This document shows, piece after piece, positions 7,501-17,150 of a stretch of DNA of 36,927 bases; positions within the stretch are counted from its first letter, which is position 1, and the number at the start of each line of letters is the position of its first letter. The notes under the pieces were generated by a model that saw nothing but the letters and a program-made list of their open reading frames with translations, had not been told where the DNA came from and ran no database searches. Position numbers and translations under genes: made by a program. The stretch is from Pseudomonas fluorescens (GTDB taxonomy: Bacteria > Pseudomonadota > Gammaproteobacteria > Pseudomonadales > Pseudomonadaceae): NCBI RefSeq assembly GCF_018614775.1, contig NZ_JAGGOF010000029.1, positions 33,100 through 70,026 on the forward strand. Direction: 5' to 3'.

Positions 7501-8251
7501 CCTGGATTTCACTGATTTCGGTCGGGCTCATGTCCGCCAGGACCTTATCCAGGATGCCCACCAGGATTTTGTCATTTCGTGGGACACCCATTGCCAGTTG
7601 ATAGCGATAAGGTGTTTCCCCACTGACGTAGAGCCCTTCGAGCTTGAGCTGGCGCAGGCTCCAGACACTGGAGGCCAGATCGCCCACCACTGCGTCCACC
7701 TCATCGGTTGCCAGCGCTTGCAGGGCTGAACTGACGTTGGGCAGCGCCACCAGGTTCAGGTCGGGATGCTGATTGCGCAGCAGTTCGTGGGGGGCGTAGT
7801 TCTCCACTACAGCGATTTTCAGGCCATACAGGTCGTTGAGGTCATGAGGCTGGGCGCCGCCATGATGGGCCAGGATGACGATGGGAAAGTCCAGGTAGGG
7901 ACGGGTAAACGCCAGGTAGTTCTGGCGTTCGGGGGTGGACATGATGCCCGGCAGGAGGTCGATCTTGCCCTGGACGGCTTGCTCAAGCACCGCAGTCCAG
8001 CTAACCGGCTCGATGGGTGTGAGCTTGACGGCCAGTCGTTCACGGATGATATCGACATAGTCGGCGGCCAGGCCCTGATAGCGGCCTTGATCGTCGCGAA
8101 ACTCAAACGGCGGCCAGGAAGCATCGACGCCCAGGCGCAGATCGGGGTGGCCCTTGAGCCAGCGGAGCTCCTCGTCGGTGAGCGTCAACGCGCCAGCTGC
8201 TGCGGTCCAGGTCATCAATGACAGCAAAAGCGCGGCCGTCAGTCTGGGCAT
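4508..8251 (-). CDS. rmcA: RmcA-like multi-PAS GGDEF-EAL c-di-GMP enzyme
   Basis: A 1247-residue inner-membrane signalling protein. In order: signal peptide (1-21), periplasmic solute-binding (Venus flytrap) domain (about 28-255), membrane helix (about 268-288), four PAS domains (about 310-425, 440-550, 560-675, 680-795), GGDEF (about 805-970) and EAL (about 985-1230). GGDEF is intact (RLGGDEF near 887) with an RxxD inhibitory site (RDID) five residues before it. EAL is intact (GAEALIRW near 1014; DDFGTGYSS). Synthesis and hydrolysis of c-di-GMP are thus both possible. The P. aeruginosa orthologue, also next to rpoD, mainly degrades c-di-GMP in response to redox state and arginine, as I recall. 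The start is the ATG at 8249-8251 (GAG 6 bases upstream); a GTG one codon earlier is possible. It follows the rpoD terminator. Confidence 0.9.
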   Translation of the reverse strand: MPRLTAALLLSLMTWTAAAGALTLTDEELRWLKGHPDLRLGVDASWPPFEFRDDQGRYQGLAADYVDIIRERLAVKLTPIEPVSWTAVLEQAVQGKIDLLPGIMSTPERQNYLAFTRPYLDFPIVILAHHGGAQPHDLNDLYGLKIAVVENYAPHELLRNQHPDLNLVALPNVSSALQALATDEVDAVVGDLASSVWSLRQLKLEGLYVSGETPYRYQLAMGVPRNDKILVGILDKVLADMSPTEISEIQGKWVGNVHDYRQFWSDLVVYGLPALLLLVGILAVVIRINRRLSSEIARRVELEQELRSSEYHYRGLVESLSAIAWEASVSDFTYSYVSPHAEELLGYPLGHWLIPGFWRNIIHPADLTRAETYCNEELLAGRDHCIDYRVLTADGRCLWVRDIVSLIEHGHEPVMRGLMIDISEAKRIEEALRLSEQKFASVFRQCPDILVIARLQDGCLLEVNTAFEEQIGLRAAEVVGQTATDLDIWGVQEVGPGLLQRLQAGSIRNLEMPFRRSNGQVFTGLISAEPFDLDTTPALVVVVRDISKLKETQQQLQTSEEKFAKAFHASPDGLLLSRQSDGLLIEVNEGFSRITGFNSALSVDRSTLDLGIWVNLNERKRMLDLLQRDGFVRDFSCHIRRNDGQIRLCEVSSRPLPIGNEDCMLTIARDITERHLMQEKLQQAATVFESTAEGVLITDTQQHISAVNRAFTEITGYSETEALGHTPRLLASGLHDSAFYAAMWHQLTAEGHWQGEISNRRKNGELYPSWLTISAVRNRDQQITHFVAVFADISSLKHAQARLDYQAHHDPLTGLPNRTLFESRLLTALNNQQENGGQGAVLFLDLDRFKHINDSLGHPVGDLLLKGIAVRLREQLRDIDTVARLGGDEFIILLPGLQQPSDAEHIALKLLNCFAAPFQAGEHEFFISASIGTSLYPQDGCDVATLVKNADAAMYRSKAKGRNRVESYTRDLTAQASERVALEHELRRAIERNELSLSFQPKISLADNRLVGAEALIRWYHPTFGDVPPEHFIPLAEENGMILQIGDWVLERACRQLCEWNSTYESLGPLSVNLAGAQLRQPNLLGRIEQLLRENQLEPGLLQLEITENFIMSQAEEALMVLHQLKKLGVQLAIDDFGTGYSSLSYLKRLPLDILKIDQSFVRGLPDDPHDAAIVRAIIALGRSMQFTIIAEGVETPAQQQFLAEEGCEQIQGYIVSLPLCAEEFAATFLRMTVSDFSDSTAEKPSL

Positions 8252-8344
8252 CACTGTCTCGTCATGGCTTGGGGACGATGTTTCGAGTGTAGACGGGCAA
8301 CAGGGCGGGGAGGGGATAACGCAGGTTTTTATCGGTACATAACA

Positions 8345-8369
8345 AAACCCCCGGCAGGGCCGGGGGTTT
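8345..8369 (-). terminator. rpoD terminator
   Basis: An 11-bp perfect stem (AAACCCCCGGC / GCCGGGGGTTT) with a 3-base loop is followed leftward by a T-rich stretch (TTTTGTTATG). It lies 5 bp past the rpoD stop and separates rpoD from rmcA. Confidence 0.88.
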
Positions 8370-8374
8370 GAAGG

Positions 8375-10222
<1,848 letters not shown>

Positions 10223-10289
10223 AACACCCTATCCACTGAAGGTCTTGGCGGGCAAAAAACAAGCCGAGGATTATACCTGAGCTGTGACC

Positions 10290-12248
10290 TCACGCGCCAG
10301 TTGAGGTCGGGTTTGATGCGCAAACATTGCGGCTGAGTAAGTCGCGCAATTGGTTTTTCTCTTCGCTGCTCAGCTCGCTCTGGCGGGCTTTTCGCAGAAG
10401 TTGTTCCAGGTTTCGCTCGCGTTGGCGGGCGGACAAGCTAGTAATGGTGTCGAAAAACTGTTGTTCAAGGTTGTCTCCTTCAATCAGCCATTCCTTCTCG
10501 GCCAGGGCCTTTAGCAGGCGTCCCTGCTCGGTGCCATGCCACCTCGCGATCAGCTGGAAAGAGTTTAGCTTGGGGTTCTTCTGCACGGCTTCAAGGAGCG
10601 CGACCAGCAATTGCGTCGTGCTGTGGTCCTCGGCGGCGAAGTGCCCGGCGTCCTCGACTTTTCCAGCCAGTTGCGGGTGATGCAGCAAGGTGCGCAAGGC
10701 GGCCAGTGTTGGTGGTTCGACGGCGGCCGGCACGCGCGGGGCACGTGGCTGGTCGCGATCACCGCGCTTGCCGTTCTTGTCCCAGGGTTTCTTGTCCCAT
10801 TTCTTGCCGCCGCTGCCGGGCTTTTTCGGCGTCCACTCCTGCTGGGGTGCGTAATCTTGCTGAGGTTGATGATAGTCGGCGAAATCCGGCATCGCGTCGT
10901 AGTCGATGCCCGGGTCGTAGGCCGGCGGTGCCTCTTGAGGAGCGCTGTGGACCAGTTGATTGACGGCTTCGCTGTTGAGTCCGGTGATTTCGGTCAGCCG
11001 CTGGCGCATGAGCGTGCGCAGGTTGGCCCCGGGCACTTTGTCGATCAACGGCGCCGCGAGGGTGGCCATATGGGCCTTGCCTTCGAGGGAGCGTGGATCG
11101 GCCTCTTCGGTCAGCTGTTGGAAAAAATAGTCCGCCAGCGGTTGGGCGTGCTGGTTGATCCGCGCACGGAATGCATCCGTGCCTTCAGAACGCACCAGGG
11201 TATCCGGGTCCTCGCCTTCGGGCAGGAATAGAAAACGTGCGCGCCGCCCGTCCTGCAGGCACGGCAACGTGGCCTCCAATGCGCGCCAGGCGGCATTGCG
11301 GCCGGCCTGGTCGCCGTCAAAGCAGAACAATACGCTGGGCACGACGCGAAACAGGCGCTTCATGTGTTCTTCGCTGGTGGCCGTGCCCAGGGTTGCAACG
11401 GCGTTGCGCAGGCCCTGCTGGGCCAAGGCGATGACGTCCATGTAGCCTTCGACGACGATGATTTCGTCGAGGTTGCGGTTGTTCTTGCGCGCCTCGTAAA
11501 GCCCGTAGAGTTCCTGGCCTTTATGGAAGACCGGTGTTTCCGGGGAGTTCAGGTATTTCGGCTTGTCGTCGCCGAGTACCCGGCCACCAAAAGCGATGAT
11601 TCGCCCGCGCGTGTCACGGATCGGAAACATTACCCGGTCGCGGAAGCGGTCGTAACGCTTGCCGGTCTCGGCGTTTTCGATCAGCAGGCCGGCGTCGATC
11701 ATGGCGCGTTGTTGCAGCGTGTCGCTGCTCAGGTGCTTGTACAGATTATCCCAGCCGGGCGGGGCGAAACCGAGGCCGAAGTCCCGGGCGATTTCGCCGG
11801 TCAGGCCGCGGCCCTTGAGGTAATCCACCGCAGCCTTGCGCGCCGGATGACTCTTAAGCGCTTGGCGATAAAAGTCGGCCGCCGCCGTCAGTAGCGGATA
11901 GAGCGGCGAATCGGTCGGTTGGCGGGGCTTGTGTTGCCGACCGCTTTCCTCGCGAGGGATTTCCATGCCCGCAGCTTTGGCCAGCTCTTCGACGGCCTGG
12001 GGAAAGTCCAGGTTGTCGTGGTCCATCAGGAAGCCGAGGGCATTGCCACCGGCGCCACAGCCGAAGCAATAGTAGAACTGCTTGTCGGGGCTGACGCTGA
12101 AGGACGGGGTTTTCTCTTTGTGGAACGGGCAGCAGGCCGTGTAGTTCTTGCCCGCTTTCTTCATTTGCAGGCGAGAGCTGACCACGTCGACGATGTCGGT
12201 GCGGTTCAGGAGGTCGTCAATAAAGCTCTGGGGAATCAGCCCGGCCAT
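10290..12248 (-). CDS. dnaG: DNA primase
   Basis: A 652-residue primase that makes RNA primers at the replication fork. The N-terminal zinc-binding domain shows C40, H43, C61 and C64 (CCPFHKEKTPSF ... YYCFGCGAGGNA). The RNA-polymerase/TOPRIM core has EIIVVEGYMDVIAL, with the catalytic Glu, and FCFDGDQAGRNAA, with the metal-binding Asp pair. After a basic, proline-rich linker (about 465-510) comes the C-terminal DnaB-helicase interaction domain. The start is the ATG at 12246-12248, with no strong ribosome site. It lies between rpsU and rpoD in the same direction. The 478-bp gap upstream means it may have its own promoter. Confidence 0.98.
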   Translation of the reverse strand: MAGLIPQSFIDDLLNRTDIVDVVSSRLQMKKAGKNYTACCPFHKEKTPSFSVSPDKQFYYCFGCGAGGNALGFLMDHDNLDFPQAVEELAKAAGMEIPREESGRQHKPRQPTDSPLYPLLTAAADFYRQALKSHPARKAAVDYLKGRGLTGEIARDFGLGFAPPGWDNLYKHLSSDTLQQRAMIDAGLLIENAETGKRYDRFRDRVMFPIRDTRGRIIAFGGRVLGDDKPKYLNSPETPVFHKGQELYGLYEARKNNRNLDEIIVVEGYMDVIALAQQGLRNAVATLGTATSEEHMKRLFRVVPSVLFCFDGDQAGRNAAWRALEATLPCLQDGRRARFLFLPEGEDPDTLVRSEGTDAFRARINQHAQPLADYFFQQLTEEADPRSLEGKAHMATLAAPLIDKVPGANLRTLMRQRLTEITGLNSEAVNQLVHSAPQEAPPAYDPGIDYDAMPDFADYHQPQQDYAPQQEWTPKKPGSGGKKWDKKPWDKNGKRGDRDQPRAPRVPAAVEPPTLAALRTLLHHPQLAGKVEDAGHFAAEDHSTTQLLVALLEAVQKNPKLNSFQLIARWHGTEQGRLLKALAEKEWLIEGDNLEQQFFDTITSLSARQRERNLEQLLRKARQSELSSEEKNQLRDLLSRNVCASNPTSTGA

Positions 12249-12726
12249 GGCGTTCTCATCATCACTGCGCGAAATAAGGTCCCGAAATCAGCAGGCGTAA
12301 CCGGCGCTTGGTTTGAGGCACGGCAATCGGTGGCTCGACCGGGTCGTCTGCATCATCGCTATTGGGAAGTGTATCTGCCGGAAATCCACTGACGTTAATG
12401 CGATCAGTACCCGACTGTTTGAATATGTTTGTGCTGAGTCCGATAATGGCCGGTCAGGCCTCGGATAGCTCATGAAGCGGGCACGCAAGCAGGTGCCTTG
12501 GGCTGATCGTCGTTAGAGGAATCAGGGTGTGCTCGTCAGTAGCCTTGGAAGGCTCGTCAGAAAAGACGTGCACCGCTGGCAAAAGAGCCAGGTCTGACGT
12601 GGCGAAACAGGTTGTCTTGGTCGCGTCTGCGGCTTTGACGGTGAAGCATCAAGCGTTATTCCGCAAATGCCATAAGCCCGGCTTGAAGGCCGGGCTTGGC
12701 AGAAGCTTGCTACGGACGTCTGTGTA
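12249..12726. other. Gene-free interval between rpsU and dnaG
   Basis: No convincing coding frame on either strand. It holds a hairpin just past rpsU (12674-12697). At 12541-12554 there is a near-palindrome, AGCCTT-GG-AAGGCT, whose position is bracketed by two copies of GCTCGTCAG starting 21 bp apart (12531 and 12552). There is also a weak dyad around 12389-12408 (ACTGA...TCAGT). In other pseudomonads I recall a small gatB/yqeY-domain gene here. I see no YqeY-like sequence in any frame. The interval probably carries the dnaG promoter and leader. Confidence 0.6.
12674..12697 (-). terminator. Hairpin downstream of rpsU (terminator or attenuator)
   Basis: A perfect 9-bp stem (AAGCCCGGC / GCCGGGCTT) with a 6-base loop lies about 30 bp past the rpsU stop. 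Leftward it is followed by TTATGGCATTT rather than a clean T-run, so termination may be partial. That would fit a ribosomal-protein gene made in excess over dnaG-rpoD. Confidence 0.55.
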
Positions 12727-12942
12727 TTAGTACAGACGTACGGCGCGGCGCTGTTCGCGCTGAACTTTCTTGGCGTGACGCTTAACAGCGGCTGCTGCTT
12801 TGCGCTTACGCTCAGAAGTCGGCTTCTCGTAGAATTCGCGGCTACGAACTTCAGCCAGAACACCGGCTTTTTCGCAGGAGCGCTTGAAACGACGCAGAGC
12901 TACGTCGAAGGGTTCGTTCTCTTTTACTTTGACGGCTGGCAT
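12727..12942 (-). CDS. rpsU: 30S ribosomal protein bS21
   Basis: A 71-residue, very basic protein identical in layout to bS21 ([21 protein letters not shown]-terminal [15 protein letters not shown] tail). bS21 sits on the platform of the small subunit near the anti-Shine-Dalgarno and helps initiation. The ATG at 12940-12942 has AAGG about 9 bases upstream. It is the first gene of the rpsU-dnaG-rpoD cluster and is divergent from tsaD. Confidence 0.97.
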
Positions 12943-13010
12943 CCAGAGCTACCTTCATTCATTACCGGGGTCAACATCCTCGCGGCAAAAGAGCACTTGA
13001 AGACGTCGGT

Positions 13011-13040
13011 TTTTAAGGGTTGCGGATGTTAACCCCTCAA
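13011..13040 (-). promoter_or_regulatory. Candidate rpsU promoter
   Basis: Leftward, TTGAGG (13035-13040) and TTAAAA (13011-13016) are separated by 18 bp. This is a plausible sigma-70 promoter about 70 bp before the rpsU start codon. The divergent tsaD has a TATTAT at 13098-13103 but no good -35. Confidence 0.4.
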
Positions 13041-13141
13041 CGCTCGGAATGCAAAGCCTCTGATCGAAAACCGCTGGTCGGGGCACAACGCGGCGACTAT
13101 TATGCGCGCCTTCGAATTCAGCCGCTACAAGGCGCAAACCC

Positions 13142-14167
13142 ATGCTAGTACTGGGACTGGAAACCTCCTGCGACGAAACTGGTGTCGCTCTATACGACAG
13201 TGAGCGCGGCCTGCTGGCCGATGCGCTGTTCAGCCAGATCGACCTGCACCGTGCCTACGGTGGGGTCGTACCCGAGCTTGCGTCCCGCGATCACGTCAAG
13301 CGCATGCTGCCCTTGATCCGTCAGGTCCTGGCCGAAGCCGATTGTGTGCCGACCGAGATCGACGCCATCGCCTACACCGCCGGGCCGGGCCTGGTGGGCG
13401 CATTGCTGGTGGGCGCTTCCTGCGCCCAGGCGCTGGCCTTTGCCTGGGGCATTCCGGCTCTGGGTGTGCACCACATGGAAGGCCACCTGCTGGCGCCAAT
13501 GCTGGAGGCACAACCGCCGGAGTTTCCGTTCGTCGCTTTGTTGGTGTCAGGCGGACATACGCAGCTCATTCGGGTCGATGGCATCGGCCAATACGAATTG
13601 CTCGGCGAAACCCTAGACGATGCCGCCGGTGAAGCTTTTGACAAGACCGCAAAAATGATGGGTCTCAATTACCCCGGTGGGCCGGAAATTTCGCGCCTGG
13701 CAGTCCACGGGGCTGAAGGACGTTTCGTGTTTCCGCGTCCGATGTGCGACCGACCTGGCCTGGATTTCAGTTTCAGCGGCCTGAAAACCTTCGCCCTGAA
13801 CACTTGGCAGCAGTGTGTCAGCGCTGGTGACGACAGCGAGCAAGCCCGTTGCGACATCTCGCTGGCGTTCCAGCAGGCCGTGGTGGAGACTTTGACCATC
13901 AAGTGCAAGCGTGCCCTGAAGCAGGCCGGGCTCAAGCGCCTGGTGATCGCCGGTGGCGTGAGCGCGAACAAGGCGCTGCGCACATCATTGGAGAAAATGC
14001 TCGGCGACATGAAAGGCGACGTTTACTACGCCCGACCGGAGTTCTGCACCGATAACGGCGCGATGATTGCCTTTGCCGGCTGCCAGCGCTTGCAGGTCGG
14101 ACAGAAGGAAAGCCTGGCGATCAGTGTGCAGGCGCGTTGGCCCATGGAGCAGCTGTCGCCATTGTGA
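13142..14167 (+). CDS. tsaD: tRNA N6-threonylcarbamoyladenosine transferase subunit TsaD
   Basis: A 341-residue protein of the Kae1/TsaD/Gcp family. With TsaB, TsaC and TsaE it transfers a threonylcarbamoyl group to A37 of tRNAs that read ANN codons. The ASKHA-fold start is clear ([17 protein letters not shown]). The metal-binding histidines are in HHMEGH (H111, H115), and the third metal ligand is in [10 protein letters not shown] near the C-terminus. The ATG start gives the standard N-terminus. It is transcribed rightward, divergent from rpsU, and ends 35 bp from the convergent plsY, with no evident hairpin between. Confidence 0.97.
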   Translation: MLVLGLETSCDETGVALYDSERGLLADALFSQIDLHRAYGGVVPELASRDHVKRMLPLIRQVLAEADCVPTEIDAIAYTAGPGLVGALLVGASCAQALAFAWGIPALGVHHMEGHLLAPMLEAQPPEFPFVALLVSGGHTQLIRVDGIGQYELLGETLDDAAGEAFDKTAKMMGLNYPGGPEISRLAVHGAEGRFVFPRPMCDRPGLDFSFSGLKTFALNTWQQCVSAGDDSEQARCDISLAFQQAVVETLTIKCKRALKQAGLKRLVIAGGVSANKALRTSLEKMLGDMKGDVYYARPEFCTDNGAMIAFAGCQRLQVGQKESLAISVQARWPMEQLSPL

Positions 14168-14202
14168 GGCGCATGAGGGTTTGTGCGAAAAGTCGCCAAA
14201 GT

Positions 14203-14772
14203 CTAGAAATGCCGTTCGCGCCCGGCAAACAGGTCGCGTAGATTGCCCCGGTGGCGCCAGACGATCAGCGCAACCAGCGCGGTCATCGGCAGCAAGGCAG
14301 CCGGCTCCTGCCAGGCCAGCAGGGGCAGGGTCAACGGCGTGGCGATCAGCGCGGCCAGTGAGCTGGTGCGGGTCAGGTAGAACGTCAGCAGCCAGGCGCA
14401 GACGGCCAGAAGGGCAGCGGGCGGATACAGGCCCAGCAGCATGCCGGCGGCGGTGGCGACGCCCTTGCCGCCACGAAAGCGAAAGTACAGCGGGAACAGA
14501 TGACCGATGACGGCGCAGACGCCGATCCAGGCCTGTTGCTGCAAGGACAGCCCTGCAAGGCTGGCGATCAACACCGGCACAAGGCCTTTGCAGAGGTCGC
14601 CCAGCAGGGTCAGGACAGCAAGTTTGCGTCCGGCCAGGCGCAGCATGTTGGTGGCGCCGGCATTGCCCGATCCACTCATTCGCGGATCCGGACGACCGGT
14701 CAGGCGGCTGAGCAAAATGGCAAAGGACAGCGAGCCAAGCAGGTAGGCGAGAATCGCCAGTAACCAAAACAT
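14203..14772 (-). CDS. plsY: Glycerol-3-phosphate acyltransferase PlsY
   Basis: A 189-residue integral inner-membrane protein that moves an acyl group from acyl-phosphate to glycerol-3-phosphate, the first acylation step of phospholipid synthesis. The conserved cytoplasmic loops are visible: SGNAGATN near 33-40, [17 protein letters not shown] near 90-106, and [11 protein letters not shown] near the C-terminus. About five membrane segments separate them. The ATG at 14770-14772 opens directly into the first helix ([15 protein letters not shown]). It stands between tsaD and folB and faces away from folB. Confidence 0.96.
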   Translation of the reverse strand: MFWLLAILAYLLGSLSFAILLSRLTGRPDPRMSGSGNAGATNMLRLAGRKLAVLTLLGDLCKGLVPVLIASLAGLSLQQQAWIGVCAVIGHLFPLYFRFRGGKGVATAAGMLLGLYPPAALLAVCAWLLTFYLTRTSSLAALIATPLTLPLLAWQEPAALLPMTALVALIVWRHRGNLRDLFAGRERHF

Positions 14773-14846
14773 GCTAACTATTCCGGGCGAGGACGCCCTG
14801 ATTCTAACGGCGCATTGCGCCCTTGTCGTGCTGCGGAGAAGAGTGC

Positions 14847-15200
14847 TTGGACAGAGTGTTTATCGAGGGCCTGGAAGTCGACACGGTCATTGGTGCCTAC
14901 GACTGGGAGCGAGGCATCCGCCAGTGTCTGCGTCTTGATCTGAGTTTCGCCTGGGACAACCGTCCGGCCGCCGCAGGCGACGACCTGACCCTGGCGCTCG
15001 ACTACGCCAGCGTATCGGCGCGTATCCAGGCGTTTGCCGGGCAGGTGCAGTTCCAATTGGTGGAAACCTTCGCCGAACGATTGGCCCAGGCGCTCATGGA
15101 CGAGTTCAAGATCACCTGGCTGCGTCTGAAAGTGACCAAGCCTGGCGCCGTACCGGCGGCCAGCGGTGTTGGCGTGGAGATCGAGCGCGGATGCCGCTGA
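14847..15200 (+). CDS. folB: Dihydroneopterin aldolase
   Basis: A 117-residue FolB of normal length. It cleaves 7,8-dihydroneopterin to 6-hydroxymethyl-dihydropterin and glycolaldehyde, or epimerises it. The family start is seen ([20 protein letters not shown]), with the active-site Glu in that segment and the conserved lysine in [10 protein letters not shown]. The start is the TTG at 14847-14849: GGAGA lies 7 bases upstream and the homologous N-terminus begins there. An earlier TTG at 14823 would add eight unrelated residues. The 3' end overlaps folK by 10 bp, so the two are translationally coupled. Confidence 0.94.
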   Translation: MDRVFIEGLEVDTVIGAYDWERGIRQCLRLDLSFAWDNRPAAAGDDLTLALDYASVSARIQAFAGQVQFQLVETFAERLAQALMDEFKITWLRLKVTKPGAVPAASGVGVEIERGCR

Positions 15201-15715
15201 CTCAGGTTTTTCTCGGGCTCGGCAGTAATATCGAGCGCGAAACCCATCTGTGCGCCGGTTTGGAGGCCCTGGCCGGTTTCCTGGTGGATATGCGTTGCTC
15301 GGCCGTGTTCGAGAGCCAGCCGGTGGGGATCAAGAGCGGGCCATTCTTCAACTTTGTCGTATCGGCCTTCACGGATCTGCCGCTGATGGAACTGGATCGT
15401 CGCCTCAAGTTCATCGAGGCGGACAATGGCCGTTATGCACCAGACCGCAAAGGGCTGCCGCTGGATATCGACGTGCTGTTGTATGGCGAGCAGGCTGGTA
15501 ACTTCGATGGGCTGATTCTGCCGCGGGCGGAGATCCTCAAGAACGCCTTTGTCCTGTGGCCGTTGTCGTTGATTGCGCCGGATCGGGTTCATCCTGAGGT
15601 GGGCAAGAGCTTCGCTACGCTGTGGGAGGAGTCGCAGATTGACCAGGTGCTGGCGCCTGTGGCGTTTGAGTGGCGGGGGCAGCCGCTTACGCCTTCAGCC
15701 CTGCTGCGTCCTTGA
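15191..15715 (+). CDS. folK: HPPK-like protein (FolK paralogue)
   Basis: A 174-residue protein of the 6-hydroxymethyl-dihydropterin pyrophosphokinase fold. The start FLGLGSNIERE and the later FVLWPLSLIAPDRVHP match the family. The metal-binding pair is present as LDIDVLLYG. The usual signature just before it (G-P-R-T-L-D-L-D) reads KGLPLDID, so the conserved arginine and threonine are replaced by Leu and Pro. Pseudomonads usually carry another folK near panB, as I recall, so this may be a specialised or weak paralogue. It overlaps folB by 10 bp. A REPIN follows the stop. Confidence 0.85.
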   Translation: MPLTQVFLGLGSNIERETHLCAGLEALAGFLVDMRCSAVFESQPVGIKSGPFFNFVVSAFTDLPLMELDRRLKFIEADNGRYAPDRKGLPLDIDVLLYGEQAGNFDGLILPRAEILKNAFVLWPLSLIAPDRVHPEVGKSFATLWEESQIDQVLAPVAFEWRGQPLTPSALLRP

Positions 15716-15718
15716 TAG

Positions 15719-15820
15719 CGTCATCGCGAGCAGGCTCGCTCCCACATTGTTCTGGCTGGCCACGGCAATTATCGTGAACGCCTCAAAACCCTTGTGGGAG
15801 CGAGCTTGCTCGCGATGACG
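15719..15820. repeat. REPIN: two REP sequences in inverted orientation
   Basis: Two 27-bp REPs (15719-15745 and 15794-15820) are inverted copies that match at 26 of 27 positions, with a 48-bp spacer. Each has the core GCGAGC...GCTCGCG. The element sits between convergent folK and cca, and its transcript could fold into a long hairpin acting on both 3' ends. Such non-autonomous elements are mobilised by RAYT transposases encoded elsewhere. Confidence 0.93.
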
Positions 15821-15860
15821 GCGGTAGATCCGCTAAAGATCCAACTGACGCCCAACCTCC

Positions 15861-17087
15861 TCAGCTCGCCCCCGCTTTATAACCCTTCAACGCCCTGAGC
15901 CGCTCGCGCTTGATCGCTTCACCCAGTTCAGGCCCCTTGAAGCCTTTCTCCAACAAAGGCTGAACCGCTACCCCGCGAGCCACCGCTGCCGCCCCGCGCA
16001 GATAATCAGCCTGTGGGTAACTTCTGGCTTCAAGTCCCTTGCGTCCCCGCGCATCCATCTCACAGGCTGCGATGAACTCTTCGAAACGTTGAGGCCGACG
16101 GTACACATCGAAACTCTGTAGCAGTTCGAGCAATGTGGACGCTTTCAATTCAAGCGCACGGTGACCATGGGTGTGGTATTGGCCCACCAGCAGCGCCAGT
16201 TCCTGACAGTCGCGCGGCACCTTGAAGCGCTCATTGATCGCCTTGATCGGTTTCAGTCCCTTGTGTTCATGGGCGATGTGGCGCGGCCATTCTTGCTCGG
16301 GTGTCAGGCCTTTACCCAGGTCATGGAGCAGGCATGCCCAGCGGACGGTCAGCGGCTGCTGATGCCGCGCCGCCTGTTCGAGCACGCTCAGGGTGTGGAG
16401 GCCAGTATCGATCTCCGGGTGATGGGCTTCAGGTTGTGGCACGCCGAATAATGCGTCGACTTCGGGCATCAGGACCTTTAGGGCGGTGCAATCGCGCAGG
16501 ACCTGGATAAACACCTGCGGCTGGTCTTCCATGAGTGCCCGGGAAATTTCTTTCCAGGCGCGTTCTGCCGTCAACGCTTCCAATTCACCGGAGTCGCTGA
16601 GCTGGCGCATCAACTCAAGGGTCTCATCCGCCACCTTGAAACCCAACGGTGCATAACGTGCGGCAAAGCGGGCAACCCGCAAGACTCGGAGAGGATCTTC
16701 GGCGAACGCGGGCGAAACGTGGCGCAATACACGAGCTTCCAGATCACGCTGGCCGTGGTACGGATCGGTCAGGTTGCCGTGGTCATCCTCAGCCATGGCG
16801 TTGATCGTCAGGTCCCTGCGGATCAGGTCTTCTTCCAGCGTAACGTCAGGGCTGGCATGAAACACGAAGCCGCCGTAGCCTCGGCCGCTTTTGCGTTCGG
16901 TACGGGCGAGGGCGTATTCCTCGCCAGTCTTCGGGTCGAGGAACACCGGGAAATCAGCCCCCACGGGGCGAAACCCCTTGGCGAGCATGTCTTCGGCAGT
17001 AGCCCCCACCACGACCCGGTCGACGTCGGTGACGGGGATGCCCAGCAAGCGATCGCGAACCGCGCCGCCGACTTTGTAGATATGCAT
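15861..17087 (-). CDS. cca: CCA-adding tRNA nucleotidyltransferase (multifunctional, HD type)
   Basis: A 408-residue class II CCA-adding enzyme of the E. coli type. The nucleotidyltransferase head opens with [16 protein letters not shown] and has the catalytic Asp pair in [11 protein letters not shown]. The flexible and neck regions include [10 protein letters not shown] and [17 protein letters not shown]-terminal HD phosphohydrolase domain is present (CLLHDLGKG), which in this subtype adds phosphatase and phosphodiesterase activity. It repairs or completes the 3' CCA of tRNAs. The ATG at 17085-17087 has a strong GGAGG. It lies 63 bp after spoVR on the same strand. A REPIN separates it from convergent folK. 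Confidence 0.97.
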   Translation of the reverse strand: MHIYKVGGAVRDRLLGIPVTDVDRVVVGATAEDMLAKGFRPVGADFPVFLDPKTGEEYALARTERKSGRGYGGFVFHASPDVTLEEDLIRRDLTINAMAEDDHGNLTDPYHGQRDLEARVLRHVSPAFAEDPLRVLRVARFAARYAPLGFKVADETLELMRQLSDSGELEALTAERAWKEISRALMEDQPQVFIQVLRDCTALKVLMPEVDALFGVPQPEAHHPEIDTGLHTLSVLEQAARHQQPLTVRWACLLHDLGKGLTPEQEWPRHIAHEHKGLKPIKAINERFKVPRDCQELALLVGQYHTHGHRALELKASTLLELLQSFDVYRRPQRFEEFIAACEMDARGRKGLEARSYPQADYLRGAAAVARGVAVQPLLEKGFKGPELGEAIKRERLRALKGYKAGAS

Positions 17088-17150
17088 AAAAACCTCCGTT
17101 GGTCCGACAGGATAACCTGTTACATCGGACGTCCGGAGGCGAAAGCAGAG

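Noticed and set aside
12522..12863. 113-codon frame overlapping rpsU as a yqeY remnant
   Set aside because: Its sequence has no YqeY resemblance and half of it is rpsU in another frame.
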